From: Cladophialophora immunda
Taxonomy: Eukaryota; Ascomycota; Eurotiomycetes; Chaetothyriales; Herpotrichiellaceae
Assembly (NCBI RefSeq): GCF_000835495.1
Contig: NW_015622542.1
Coordinates: forward strand, 6,284,485 to 6,348,484
Direction of reading: 5' to 3'
DNA length: 64,000 nucleotides
This document shows positions 34,800 through 46,864 of this stretch, piece by piece (within the stretch, counting starts at the first letter, position 1; every line of letters starts with the position of its first letter). A program made the position numbers and the translations under genes. The notes below the pieces were generated by a model. That model worked only from the letters and a program-made list of their open reading frames with translations, did no database searches and was not told the origin of the DNA.

Positions 34800-35661
34800 A
34801 TGTCTGCCTTCCCTCATCCACCAGGCTTGCTGCCCGCCGAGATCGCGTTTCTCTGTGAAATGGAGCAAGTGACCATAATCCCACGACAGCGCCTCGAACG
34901 TCTCGACTTACTGGGCGTAAGTCCTTCCCACGGCCTCTGCATCAGATGAGGTGCGAAGCACATTCTCGTTCTAGTCTATCCCCAACCAACCTCGAGCGAC
35001 CTAGCATGTTGACAACCTGACAATCCGCATCTAGGGTCCGACCCGAGCCCTCATCCCCCCGCAACGCACAACCCTACCCATCTGGCTCGCAGTCCTATTG
35101 AAGCGCCAAAGACGCGCCAACATCATGCCACCGCCCTGGATTCTCACCGAGAATCTGCAGGATATTCTCGAGACCGAGACCCATAAGGACTTTGAAGAGA
35201 CGTTTTCACCCCCGGCTTCAATGCCGTCTTTGCGTCAGACAGACTACGGCGGAAAGCCGTTTTATGCCTCTGCGCCTTTTGTGGAGTCGTGTACGGTGAA
35301 TGCAAATCCAACAACGCTGCCGTATCATTGGTTCGAACTCTCAGAGATACTCCTGGAAGCGGCGAGCGACGATATTCCTGAACCTGACAAAGTGAGGCAG
35401 TTGCTGAGAGACATACGAGAAGTGCGGCTAGCCAAGATGCGGAAACGAGTAGAGCATTTGTCTGGCAATGGTGAAGGTACACGGCTTGACGGTATAGGCG
35501 CTATGGAGCTCTCTGAATCTAGAGGATTTATTACAGGCGTTGTCGATGGCTTGAGGAAGATCGATGCCAGCAGAGAGCAGGAGAGGAGAGAAAGAGAAGA
35601 GGAAGAGAGGGAGGACCGGAGGTATAACGACGAAGACGACGAAGACGATGAAATGACATAA
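34800..35661 (+). CDS. psf2: GINS complex subunit Psf2
   Basis: Psf2 is one of four GINS subunits; with Cdc45 and Mcm2-7 it forms the CMG replicative helicase in the nucleus. Exons 34800-34916 and 35035-35661 are joined over a 118-nt intron in phase 0; 247 aa. Family landmarks: [25 protein letters not shown] at the N-terminus, [22 protein letters not shown] just after the intron, then [13 protein letters not shown] and the helix [20 protein letters not shown]. The extreme C-terminus is a long Arg/Glu run ending in DDEDDE, an acidic tail common in mould homologues. The start is fixed by the conserved first helix, which precedes the intron. It converges with the CUE protein gene, with 132 bases between the stops. 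Confidence 0.95.
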
Positions 35662-35793
35662 AATGATTTTCCATGAGCGTGAGGAATATGACCATTGATT
35701 TCGGTATAGACATCGGGCAAATTCATTCGAGCTCGTAACCAAAGTGGATCAATCATCAGTCCTAGAGCGCCTGCGCAAGATTTCGAGTTACGG

Positions 35794-36489
35794 CTAAGAT
35801 GGAGGACTTTCGTTTCCTGCATCTTTTTCCTGCATCTTCCTTCGAGCTGCGAGAATCATTTCTTCTCGCCGTCTCTGGAGCATCCTCTGTCGCTCCTCTT
35901 TATTGCTGGTCCATCCTGGTGGCGGTGACTCTTCTTCTCTCTCTTTTCCCTTTGAGTTTACTTTTGCCTGTAAATTGTACCGCGTGATCAAATCCGGCGG
36001 CGGGGGTTTTTTGAAGGGTGTTAATACACTGGGGGCGGTAGTTGATTCAGAGGATGTGGCCATGTATGAAGGGGGCGGTTGAAACGAAGGCGGAGCCTGC
36101 ACAAGATTCCAATATCAGCCATCGTGTTTCTTTTGCTGCCAACTTTGGCACAAGCATCCTCTTGGTCTGTCGCTTACCGGATCCAGTCCTCTCCCCGTCA
36201 GCACCCTCTCCGTTGTCGCCTGCACACTGCCTCTGTTGCGATGCAAATCCCACATTATATCCCTGCGATTTAATTGCGGGAACATCTGAGCTATCTGGTC
36301 AACCTGTGCAGGCGTGAAACGAATCCCAGGAGTAGCGTTTCTGGAGGTAGTGGACGATGTTTGAGAGCCGCCATCGGCGGCGCCTGGGCGGGAGGAGAAG
36401 AAGTAGCGATAGATGAAGTATCCAAGCACGGCGACAAAGGCAAGGCTCGGGATGGAAATGGTGGCTTCCTCGTCAACGGCTGAGGACAT
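35794..36489 (-). CDS. CUE-domain ER membrane protein (Cue1-like)
   Basis: Exons 36489-36178 and 36096-35794, with an 81-nt intron in phase 0; 204 aa. An N-terminal membrane anchor (SLAFVAVLGYFIYRYFF, about residues 15-31) is followed by a linker and a CUE domain at about 55-97 containing the hallmark MFP (IAQMFPQLNRRDIMWDL) and VLTGRG. CUE domains bind ubiquitin. In yeast, Cue1 recruits the E2 Ubc7 to the ER membrane for ER-associated degradation. The C-terminal helix (RMLQRRREEMILAARRKM) resembles the Ubc7-binding region, which supports a Cue1 role over other CUE proteins. The gene is short but in the normal range. It converges with PSF2. Confidence 0.85.
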
Positions 36490-37309
36490 AGTTGACGATG
36501 TTGCGATTGCGACGCAGGGTCCTTTCTGGTACAGAGGGGATTTATGCCCAGTATCTGCGGTGGGAAAGTAGATATAACTGGGGAGTGTGGAACTGTAAAG
36601 GGCCTCACACAGAGGTAATCGTAGATATTAGGAAAATAGGTACAGGAGAAGTTGTGCTCAACGGGTGATGGTCTGAGGAAGTTGGAGATCAGCGGCATCG
36701 GGAGGCAATGATATCAACCGCCAAGGCCGGAAGGAACAAATATCGGCCGAGGTTATGGCTTCCTCCACTACTCCAAAGGTCCATTTACAACGGCGTACTA
36801 TCACTGTTCAGAACATATGGAAGACGAATTGAATCGGCTAGATCGGACGTCCGAACTCACGGGACACTCTATGCGATGCAGTTGGGCGGAACTTTGTGAC
36901 TACAATGTGACGGAACGTACGTTGCTGATGGTCGGAGAGTTGGATCCTCAGCCTGATAGCCTGATGTAGTGAAGTAAAAGAGCCTTGGTAGGAGAAAATG
37001 ACCAGGAAGTAGGAGGATAGGAGGATATGATACAGCTTGCGAGGAATGCCGCGGGGCGTGTTGGATACGCGCAGAGCTCGACATGAGAGGCCGAGGGCGG
37101 CTTGGCTTCAGGGAGTGGAAGGCAATTTTGAGAAGCAGCATGAGAGGAAGAGATGTATTGATTTTTTTATCTTTATCGTGATCAGGTTCCTTTCCGTATG
37201 ACAAGCGTCCGGGATCATTGCACACACAACATGAACGACCAGGTATCATCATCATTGTCGCAAGTTTTCCCCTTCACCAGTGCACGTTTCGTCTAGTAAA
37301 ATCCCAAAA
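36490..37309. other. Gene-free stretch
   Basis: About 820 bases between the CUE protein promoter and the 3' end of the BBC1-like gene. No supported exon; a 128-codon minus-strand frame at 36869-37255 lacks any family feature. Confidence 0.4.
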
Positions 37310-40300
37310 TCACGACTTGGTAGTATCCCAATTCACCCAAGTCCTCGGCATGACCCTCCAAACCATGACCTCTCCGCTCTTCAGGTCTCCGACCTTGAAA
37401 CTCTCCTCTCTCACCTTCGGCTTTTTGCCCTTTTCCAAATCTCTCCCTTGCTCCCACGCGCGGATTTTCTTCTTGGTGCCATCCCAATCGATGACCACAG
37501 CTACGTGCTCGGGTTTCCCTACATCGACGCTGTATTTTTGGTGCAGGCCCCCCTTGTGGCCCGAGAACTTGGCATTGCGGAATGTGACTATGTCACCCGG
37601 CCGGATTTCGTCGAATTGTTGTGTGGATGCGTTGCCCAAGTTTGAGTAGACGAGAGCACCATATGCTCTCGTGCCAACCGGTAGGAGTGCTGTTGGATGG
37701 GGCTTTAAGAGTTCGAGGACGAAGCTTCGCGCGGAGCCATCGCCGACAGTTGTTCCAGAAAGTCCGCTAGCCACTCTCGCTATCTGACTGCCATATTGAA
37801 CAGACGCATTTTCCAGTTGGTCACGCCGAGGTGCAGGGGGTGGTCGCCCGTGGTTCTGTTCTAGTGTCACATGGGTTGGGTCCGCCGCATCGTAGCTCAC
37901 ATTGACGGTAGTCTGGGAATAGTCCATGTAAAGCACATAAATATCCTTCGAGATGGTGGTCCTCCCTCCACGTTTGCTAGAGGAGCCTGTCTCCATTTCG
38001 AACAGAATATCAGGTCTCCCTTGCAGTGAAGGAGGTGGTGTATTGTCTTTTGTCCACCACATTGAGCCCTTTCCGAGGTCGATATCTTGAGCGATATACC
38101 CCTGTTCACTGCTTCCTCGAGAGTGGTCCATTGAACGGCGGGAAAGAGTACCGGACCTTCGGAGGTCGGTACCCTGTTCAGCGGAATCTGTCGGTGGAGG
38201 AGGCGCGAGAGTGGGAGGCGCAATATACTCCGCCGGTTCTGGCAGCGGTGGTGGAGGTGCCGGCCTCTCTGTGGGTGGAGGCGGTATAGTCGATGGTTGT
38301 GGCATTGCACTGTACATATCATCTTCCTCGAGCTCCTCCCTTGGCGACTGCAATGATGTAGAATATGGTGGTTTGGTATGAAGAGATGGCGGAGGGTGTT
38401 GAGGTGCAGAATATCGATACGGATCATATTCATCATCATCACCGACCTTTGGTGGCGGAATGGGTGGGGGGGCCGCTCGTGGGGCATCCATAGATCTTCT
38501 ACTTTTAGGCGTTGGTAAAGACGGAGGCGCGGGTGGCATGTCTCGCGGAACACCGACTGGAGGCAGCGGAGGAGCAGCTCGTGTGGGAGCGTGTTTTGGG
38601 GATTTCATGTCGTCCGTGAGGGCGCCCTCGTCGAGGCTTGAGTCGCGATTATGAGCCTTGAGCGCATCTTTGTGCTTTGCACTTGAAGCAATGTCCGTAT
38701 CGTAATCTCCGTCATATTCAGTAACTTCCTCTTCGTCGTCAACGTCAGGCTTAGGAGAATGCACAGTGCCGAAACCTCGCGAATCAGTTGTTGAACGGCG
38801 ACTCGGGGGAGCTCCTGGTGGAGGAGGCGGGGGAGCTCTGGTCTGTGGAGAGGTCGGGCTCATGGGAATAGGGGGAGGAGGGCGTGAAGCGCGTTTGTCG
38901 GTGGTTGGAGACATCGAGGCCTCGGCAGTGTCCAAGGTAGAATGCCCAGGTGGCCTAGTTGGTGGCATCGGAGGAAGGGGTGGCGCGCCAGCTGGAGTCT
39001 CTAGTGCTTCCTGAGTGTCTTCTTCAGGAGATTCGTTGATTTCATCCTCTTCCTCATAACCGGGAGTTTCTGAAGACGCTTGGGGCAATGATGGAGGAGG
39101 GGCAGGTATGGACCGAGCTAAGAGAGTCAGCAGATCTTCAAGATGTAGGAGGTTCTTACGTACAGGTAGGTGACTGGGGAACTGGAGGAGCTGCCCTTGG
39201 GCCTGATGGCGGCGGTGGAGGAGCACCCCTAAAGTCACGTACTGGTGGAGGAGGAACGACGCGGTCTGCTGAATGTGAGCGGGCAACTTGCTTTACGATC
39301 AAGGGAACATACCTTGTGGCACCGGCGGCGCGGAGCGGTCTGTCGAACGACGTTGTAAGGGTTTCGAGACGTAGTCTTCGGTTTCTCCGTGAACACCAGG
39401 TTCTTGGGGTGTCGGGCGTGCAGTCTCGTCTTCGTCACTTTCTGTCGAAGCCAGAGGCTCCTCTTGCCGCTTGGGGATTGATGGAGACATTCCTGGCAAG
39501 GCCATGATTCGGACTGGAGCTGCTCGTTCTTGAGGCTCTTCCTGTGGATGGCTCTCAGAAGCTTGTCGAGATGGTTCTGATTTTGGCTTTCTTGTAGCAC
39601 CAGGTAGTCCAATCCCGCCTGGAGGGCCGAACATGCCCATCATGCCCATACCTCCACTCATTTTAGCCATTCTGTCCCTAAGCTCTCTTCTCCGGCGGAT
39701 CTCTGCATCTTCCTCATCCTCCTCCTCCTCCTCTTCTTCTTCTTCCTCCGCTTCACCCTGTTGCTCTCGGTCGTCATCTATAGATTTCCTGGGAACAGCT
39801 ACTGGATTTGGTATGTCTGTGCCTTTGGACTTTGGGCGCTCTTCTTCGGTGGATGTCTCCTGAACATCATCGTCATCCGCGGCCCCCGAGTCATCGGCAT
39901 CATTCGTGTCGCTGACGAGCTCGCGAGAAGCTGGCTGTGGCGTGCTGAGGCCTGTCGTGCGGCGCAAAAGACCCATGGTGTCGTGATCGCCTTCAGCCAC
40001 CTCGGCAGATGGGCGGCCTACAGTTTCATTCGAATCTAGCCTCGCCAGAGTCGGCTCAGGTGGCTGGGTCTGTTCCCCAGGCTCAGCAGTGTCGACCCTC
40101 TTCTTGGGCGGTTTCTTGGGCTTTTCCTTCTTCTCGGCATTCCGCGCTGCTTGCTCCAGCTGTTGCTTTTGCAGAAGTGCTATTCTTTCTTTGAGAGATT
40201 GGGGCTTCGGTTGATCTTCCGCCTCAGGCTCTGGTTGTGTAGCGGTATATTCCGCTGGATCTCTGGGTTCTGCTCCATTTACACTCGCGTCGTCCTCACG

Positions 40301-40990
40301 CCGGTACTGCTTTTGAATGGGAGGTTCTCGGGCTGGTGGGGGAACAAATGCATTCCTGCTGGGTGGAGGTGCCACAAATGGCTTTCTGATGAAACCGCTG
40401 CTTGGTCCACCACCCCCGGGGTTGAAAGGAGCGATTGGCGCAGCAGCAGGTTTGTTGAAGGCAGCAATCCTGTCTTTGAAAGAACTAGAAGATGGCTTTT
40501 CTGCGACAGGCGGAGGGGCACGGGCAGCGGCGGCGGAAGGGGAAGTTGGGACAGTGGTAGAGGCGGTGGGAGCAACGGGCTGAGGCTTCGGGGCTGGCGG
40601 AGGAGCCTCAGGCTCTGCTCTCGCCGTTTCCGCTGCTTCCCTTATTGACCCTTTCTCTTCCTCGTGCGCAGTTTCGGATGTCTCTACTGGCGGAGGGAGT
40701 GGTTGAGGCGCTGGAGGCTCTGGGACACGCTCGGAAGGCTCTGAAACCTGTGCACGCCTCGGAGCACGCACCGGGCGCGAGGGAACTGTCGGTTCGTATT
40801 TCTCGACAAAATTCCTTGGGAACAGGCCTTGAAGCTTCTCCCCGGAGGCATCCACATATTCCCCTGTATACCAATCCGCATCCTCCTCTTCTGTAACTGT
40901 GATTATCTGGCCATTGTCAAAGTTAAGATCATCGGGCTCGTCTGATCTATATTCAAAGATCGCCTTGACTTTAAACGGAACCGCAGGCAT
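37310..40990 (-). CDS. bbc1: BBC1/MTI1-like SH3 domain protein
   Basis: Three minus-strand exons, 40990-39313, 39268-39164 and 39117-37310, with 44- and 46-nt introns; 1196 aa. An N-terminal SH3 domain spans residues 3-67 (FKVKAIFEYRSDEPDDLNF, ADWYTGEY, GLFPRNFVEKYE). A long Pro/Glu-rich middle follows, with many PPPP motifs for binding SH3 or profilin partners, Lys/Arg/Glu coiled segments and an acidic run of about ten Glu. The last ~230 residues form the globular BBC1/AIM3-type C-terminal domain (KDIYVLYMDYSQTTVNVSYD, PVGTRAYGALVYSNLG, RPGDIVTFRNAKF, VAVVIDWDG). Yeast Bbc1 acts at cortical actin patches, restraining Las17/type I myosin during endocytosis; a similar role is inferred. The first intron has a tandem CAGCAG acceptor. 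It diverges from the RTR1 gene. Confidence 0.9.
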
Positions 40991-41546
40991 TTTGTCTAGA
41001 GGAGATGCTCCTCAGAGACCAGAAATGAGGTGGATGTGGGCGGACAGTCGACCTTTCAATGATCTTACTTGACCAGCACGGTGACGCAGCGTCTGCGCCA
41101 CCTCGCTTGAAGGTCGGTGCCAAGGTCAGATTTAGACCTCCTGGTGAGTGATTATTTGATCACCTGAACTTGCGACAGAGGGATGCAGGCATGGAAGGAC
41201 GGTATAAGCTGGAACAGGTGCGGTGGACAGGGAACGTTGTTCAAATTGTGAGAGAATGTGTAGCCGTGGCCGACTTGAACGTGGGGCTCTAGTCGCTGCG
41301 GACCTCCTTGAACACTTGACGAAGTACTTTAGCCTTGTTACTTAGTCAGGCCGCCTTGCCTTTGGTGCCTTCGGTCTAGATATTTGCCGCCATCATTCTC
41401 TGTTAACCATCTCAGTCTCGGGTCTCACGCTACGCACCAAAGAAGAATCGAGTACATATCTCTCTCCCGCTCTCACTCTCTCGCACGTGCACCTACCATC
41501 TGCGGCTGGCATTTGGCAACAAATAATACTCGGAACATGGCCGGCT
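40991..41546. promoter_or_regulatory. Divergent promoter between BBC1-like and RTR1 genes
   Basis: About 555 bases between two start codons. A CTCTCTCCCGCTCTCACTCTCTC stretch around 41459-41481 lies just before the RTR1 start, and is a typical fungal pyrimidine-rich leader. Confidence 0.45.
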
Positions 41547-42355
41547 ATGGCAACTGAACAACCTGAGAGCAACAAAGAAGATCGCATTCGGTCAACTGCG
41601 ATACGTCACGCCAGGGATATCGAGGAGCGAAAGAAATTACAGGCGCGCATAGCCGACCTTGTAGTCGAAGCGTTTGACTTGCCATCCAGACCCGACGCCG
41701 ATCCAGCAAGGCCACAACCGTCCGATGCTTCCCTCTTCAAACATTGTCTGAGCCTCTTTCAGACCTCAGATTTGGATGATCTCATCTACGAGCGAAACGT
41801 AGATAACCGATGTGGCTATGCCCTTTGCCCAAGACCAAATCTGAAGCTCGCGCATGGTGGTCAGAAAGTGTGGAATCAGAAGGGCGGCAAGGACTTCAAA
41901 CTCGTCGATAGGACAGAGCTGGAAAGATGGTGTTCACCAGCCTGTCAAGAGAAAGCTGCTTTTGTGCGCGCTCAGCTTGGGACGGAGCCCGCGTGGCTTC
42001 GAACCAGTCAGGCTGTAGACATCAGGCTGCTTGATGAAGTTGATTCCGAGGGTCTTGCCGACCCTTTCAAGGTATGTGCAATGTTGAATCGACCTGTACC
42101 GGTGCCTGAGACTACGTTGCTAAGTGCTTGCAGCAACTCTCCCTCGCGGAAGCGTCTGACGCAGAAATGGCCGAAAAGATGCAGGCTCTCGCGCTTGAAC
42201 GTGGGGAGCTGAATGTCAAAGCTGACGACGACACTGTTGATCTTGTTGAGAGGACAAGCGAGGCGATACCGAGTGCTCCAACGTTGAAAGGACACCAACC
42301 GCAGAATGGCATTGAAGGACATCAACCACGAAAGGTCCGCTTCTCGCAGAGATGA
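41547..42355 (+). CDS. rtr1: RNA polymerase II CTD phosphatase Rtr1/RPAP2
   Basis: Exons 41547-42071 and 42134-42355 over a 62-nt intron (GTATGT...TTGCAG) in phase 0; 248 aa. This family removes Ser5 (and possibly Tyr1) phosphate from the RNA polymerase II C-terminal repeats and shuttles polymerase into the nucleus. The zinc-finger signature is visible: DNRCGYALCPRPN (two Cys) and, about 50 residues later, RWCSPACQEKAAF (two Cys). Upstream lies the helical HARDIEERKKLQARIADLV block. The C-terminal part after the intron is an acidic helix with no further domain, shorter than in human RPAP2, as usual in fungi. The ATG at 41547 (MATEQPES) is preferred over one 60 nt upstream because it starts nearer the conserved helix. 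Confidence 0.92.
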
Positions 42356-42740
42356 TCGGTCCCGACGCCGTCGCCTCTAACAAAACACCGAATACTCAAC
42401 TCCATTTCCAGCGCGCGGCGAAGATCGATCCTAATCAAGCGGATGACGTCGCAAGAGATACCATCAAACTCCCAGGCTCTTTTGCCGTCTTTTCCCTAGG
42501 CATAGCTTCTTTGTCTCAGAGAGGGAGCTCCGGGATCCACAGGTGGGGGGCACCGCGAAACGGCGCTGCGAACAAAACACGAGGACGACGTAACCTCGAG
42601 CAGTCTTGAGGGCATCTGAAGGATGGATATGGTCAGACGAGAAAGGAACATATCCGTAAAAGTCATGGCTGCGCTGTCTGGCGGAAGCCAAGTGGTCTTC
42701 AGGATGCTGCACCAAGATATCTCATCCTGTTTTCTTGAGA
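42356..42740. other. Convergent spacer between RTR1 and EMC4
   Basis: About 385 bases of presumed 3' UTRs. No other signal. Confidence 0.4.
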
Positions 42741-43414
42741 TTATGGACCAAATGCAAAATATGCTCTCTCAAGCGGTTGTCTCTGATATTCCCATGCCAA
42801 CCAATCGCTTCTGGTTGTAGGTAACAGTCCCATACTGTTGACTTTATAGATGCCCAAGCCGAGCAGCAGACACTGCATCAGAATATACACCGCTTTGACG
42901 CCCAACATCTGGGTACGATTGCCGGCGCTCTCGAATCTGGCGAATTGTGTATTGGTCTGCGAAATGGCCTGAATAGGATTCTTAAAGCTGTAATGCACCA
43001 ATTAGTATTGACATCCACAGGCTATAAATCATAGACTCACAGCATAAAGACCATCATAATGGAGAATATCTGGAGCGAATTGCCAGACATGTAGCCCATG
43101 ATAGCTTGCATGGGAAGTTGCTTCGCGGGTCCAAGTGCAACCTCCCAGGCTTTCTTGAGTTTGAGCGTTTCGGTCTCTTCGGGGGTCGGGGGTTTTCGTC
43201 CAGGACCTTGCGACTTCTGTTCGACCGTCAGTAAGTATAGTTTGTGAGTGGTATATGATGCCTGCGGTACCTGTTTCCCAACAACGGCTCTGGATCCCAA
43301 GAAGCCGGGAGGATCTGGGATGCTGGATACGTTCTTTGGTTTCGGAGGGACACCGTTGTTCATGTCAACGACCCATTTCGGCATCGGAGGAACCATACTG
43401 TCTGAGGCCGCCAT
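42741..43414 (-). CDS. emc4: ER membrane protein complex subunit 4 (EMC4)
   Basis: EMC4 is a core subunit of the ER membrane complex, an insertase for tail-anchored and multi-pass proteins. Exons 43414-43271, 43216-43041 and 42987-42741, with 54- and 53-nt introns; 188 aa. The conserved core is plain: TPEETETLKLKKAWEVALGP, QAIMGYMSGNSLQIFSIMMVFML (first span), FKNPIQAI, VKAVYILMQCLLLGLG (second span), then NSMGLLPTTRSDWLAWE and QPLERAYFAFGP. The first intron is exactly 54 nt and lacks an in-frame stop, so skipping its removal would add 18 residues without a frame change; it has a CTGAC branch point but a weak GTACCG donor. It is divergent from the beta-adaptin gene (377 bases between starts). 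Confidence 0.93.
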
Positions 43415-43791
43415 CGCAGGACGATATCTTTTCGAACGAGCACTGTCCAAAGAATCGCTGCAAGTACGAAGGATGTTGGGTTGACTACTGACGGGGCCGG
43501 AAAAATGCAAACTCCGCAACCCTTGGCGTGAGCGGCCGCCTCTAGGGAGACACGCCTCAACGTCCATGCACCTCCTTGACCTCCAGTAAGACTTACATTG
43601 GACACCTACCACTTGGACATTGTCAATAGATAGAACATTCCCGAGAAACCTGTCCTTTATTGATGCATCCTCCTGAAGATCATGCCATGACCTGAACCGC
43701 GATCAGCTGAATCCAGCACCAATATTGTCGACTCTAGGGTGATACGGGAATCCTACTGCTAGTTGTCTGAATTCAGACAGAAAGGGTCAGA
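43415..43791. promoter_or_regulatory. Divergent promoter between EMC4 and beta adaptin
   Basis: About 377 bases shared by two start codons pointing away from each other. No specific factor site is claimed. Confidence 0.45.
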
Positions 43792-46246
43792 ATGTCTTCC
43801 GGACACGGAGACTCTAAGCTCTTTGCCAGGGTATGTAAATTTCTCCAGGATGCTGCGCTGTCCTTCAGGACATGGCTCTGTCCGTGTGTGTGCCTGCTCC
43901 TTTCACTTGGTCCCATATTGAGGGACTTTGATCTCCATGTCACTTTCCTCCAACATGGTATCTGGAGTAAGGGTGGCTTGAGTTTCTTATATGTGAGACC
44001 ATGGGATTCACATCGGGGTCATGTCTTTTGCTGCATTGTCCCTTCCCGTTTATTTCGATCTAAGAGCTCATACATATAAATAGGGCAAAGTGGCTGAGCT
44101 ACGAGCGGAGCTCACCAATCCGGGCAAAAAGGACAAGAACCACACCACGAAGAAGAATGCACTGAAGAAGATCGTCGCCAATATGACCATGAGTAACAAC
44201 GACATGGTTGCACTGTTTCCAGATATCGTGGCTTGCATGGATATCCCGGTCCTCGAGATCAAGAAGATGTTTGTCAATGTGCTTTCACGGCTGTCCTGCC
44301 TGCTAAATCACATACAGGTGTTTCTTGTACCTTCAGCATTATGCTCGAATGAAACCGGATATTGCTTTGCGAGCGTTGCCGGTGCTGGAAGAGGTGAGCA
44401 TGGCCCAGCTGCGTTGCTGGACTTCTTATTCAAAAGCATTTAGGATCTCCTGGACTCGAACCCCTTGATTCGAGCACTTGCCTTACGCACTATATCATAC
44501 GTCCACGTTCGAGAATTCGTTGAAGGCACGATCGCCCCACTGAAAAAATTAATGGTTGACCAAGATCCCTATGTCCGGAAAACAGCCGCCATCACCGTCG
44601 CCAAAATCTATGACCACGACAAACGGCTGGTCGAGGGATCAGACCTAATTGATAGACTCAATAGAATGCTGAAGGACGACAACCCTACTGTCGTTGCAAG
44701 TGCACTTTCTGCCCTGCAGGATATCTGGGAGAGGAGCGAAAATATCAAGTTGACAATCGACTATGCAAGCGCCTCCAAAATCATTTCGATCTTACCCGAC
44801 TGCAATGAATGGTCTCAGACCTACATCTTGGAAGCACTGGTATCCTACGTCCCACACGAATCTGGTGAAGCTCTCTTACTGGCAGAACGAATATCATCTC
44901 GGCTTTCGCACTCAAACTCTGCCGTGGTGCTTACGTGCATCCGAGTGATTATGTACCTGATGAACTACATCTCCGACCAGAAGAAAGTCGACGAACTTGC
45001 CCGCAAATTATCCCCCCCACTCATCACCCTCCTCTCTAAACCACCGGAGATCCAGTATCTCGCCCTGAGAAATGCCATACTCATCCTGCAACAAAGACCT
45101 GAGGTCCTGCAAAATGACATCCGCGTGTTTTTCTGCAAGTACAACGATCCGATATATGTTAAGGTCACGAAACTGGAGTTGATATTCATGCTGGCCAATA
45201 AGAGCAACATCTCTGTGGTTCTCAACGAGTTGAGGGAGTATGCTACCGAGATTGATGTCCAGTTTGTGCGCAAAGCCGTTCGAGCAATCGGAAAACTTGC
45301 AATCAAGATTGAGCCGGCGGCGCGGCAGTGTATCGATGCACTCCTGGAGCTTGTCAACGCCAAAATTCCGTACATCGTCCAAGAAGCAACAGTGGTCATC
45401 AAGAATATTTTCCGCAAGTACCCCAACCAATACGAATCTGTCATCTCCACCGTGATCGGTCAGATTGATGAATTGGATGAGCCAGAGGCAAAGGCTGCCA
45501 TCATTTGGATCATCGGAGAGTACGCTGACCGAATCGATAATGCCGATTCACTACTGCAAGACTACCTCTCAACTTTCCACGAGGAGCCTATAGAGGTTCA
45601 ATTAGCATTACTTACTGCAACAGTGAAACTCTTCCTCCACCGGCCCACAAAAGGCTCGTCCATTGTTCCGCAAGTGCTCAAATGGTGCACGGAGGAGTCT
45701 GACGATCCGGATCTTCGCGACCGAGGGTACATGTACTGGCGCCTGTTGTCTACCGACCCAGTGACGGCAAAGAAAGTCGTCATGGGAATGAAACCACCCA
45801 TTACAGCCGAAAGCGAGAAGCTGGACCCAATAACTCTGGAAGAGCTCTGCTTGGGGATCGGGACCCTCGCCACCATTTATCTGAAACCAGTACAGCAAGT
45901 CTTCCGGTCTGCACGGACACGTCGGCTTCAGGATTCCCCCGCGCTGCAAAGGAAGAGAGAAGACCTGACCCGCTCGCTGACCGGTCTGGATCTTGCGAAT
46001 CCCCTTTCATTGAACACCACCGTCACAACTCCAGGCGGCACAGCCGTGCCCAATCATCAAGCTGCGATTGAAGCCGCCGACGAATATTTCAAGAATCTGA
46101 GCTTGAGTGACAACAGTGGGGGTGATATCCTGACCAGTCCGACTGGCGGAGGAGTAGGAAACCCATATATCGTCAGCCAGAGCGCCCCACAGCACAGCTT
46201 CCATCCGCAAACGAGTGTCGCCAACAACGGAGATCTCCTGTACTAG
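43792..46246 (+). CDS. apl2: AP-1 (or AP-2) complex beta adaptin subunit
   Basis: Four exons, 43792-43830, 44084-44268, 44318-44393 and 44444-46246; introns of 253, 49 and 50 nt; 700 aa. The beta subunit is a large helical-repeat trunk subunit of clathrin adaptor complexes at the trans-Golgi/endosome (AP-1) or plasma membrane (AP-2). Landmarks: GKVAELRAELTNPGKKDKN, KKIVANMTMSNNDMVALFPD, SNPLIRALALRTISYVHVRE, DPYVRKTAAITVAKIYDHD, DNPTVVASALSALQDIWER and DLRDRGYMYWRLLSTD. It lacks the C-terminal ear (appendage) of animal beta subunits and ends in a Gly/Ser linker, as fungal members do. I favour AP-1 beta (Apl2) from the FPDI and HVREF wording, but AP-2 beta is not excluded. The first exon codes only 13 residues. 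Confidence 0.93.
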
Positions 46247-46864
46247 CATTACAGGGAGGAGGAAGTCGAAGAGAGTGTGCATGGCGCATAAGCGATGGTT
46301 GTTTACTTGGCGCGACAAACAGGACGGTTGTAAACGCAGGCTCCCCTAATGCGCATGTGGTAGTGGAATCTCATTCTTTCGGTCGATACCAAAATGGTCC
46401 GCTGCGTCTGGAGAGGTGAAATAACACGGCAGACGTGTGACCCTTGACTCTCCTCGACAGGAACCTATCAGGCCCTGTACTTTGTTGTATAGCTAGTTCG
46501 AGCTGTAGAGAAGACGTGTTTCAGGGGATCGCGCAGCGGTATTCGCGCCCCGGCGACTCCAAGCCGACGTCATGACTGATTCGCTGTTCTCCAAGAACCT
46601 CTTTTTTTTTTTCGGGGTTCTGGCCATTAACATTCACTCCACATCGAAATTGAGAGGATCCCGCGCGAAACAACGATCAAGTGGACAGCACACTGCATAC
46701 AGCGGTACGACGGTACAGCACACCGAAGATTCGAACTTCCAGATCCGTTGCGGAACCGCGTATCCAGGTCCTCCTTCTCGTGCGCGCAGAGAGAGTGACC
46801 TCCTCCACCCACCTCATGATCGCAAAGTGACAGCGAACCGAAACTGCTGCGTGCCCTGCCCACC
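46247..46864. other. Spacer between beta adaptin and GET1
   Basis: About 620 bases. A T9 run at 46604-46612 is the only simple feature. It holds the GET1 promoter. Confidence 0.4.
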
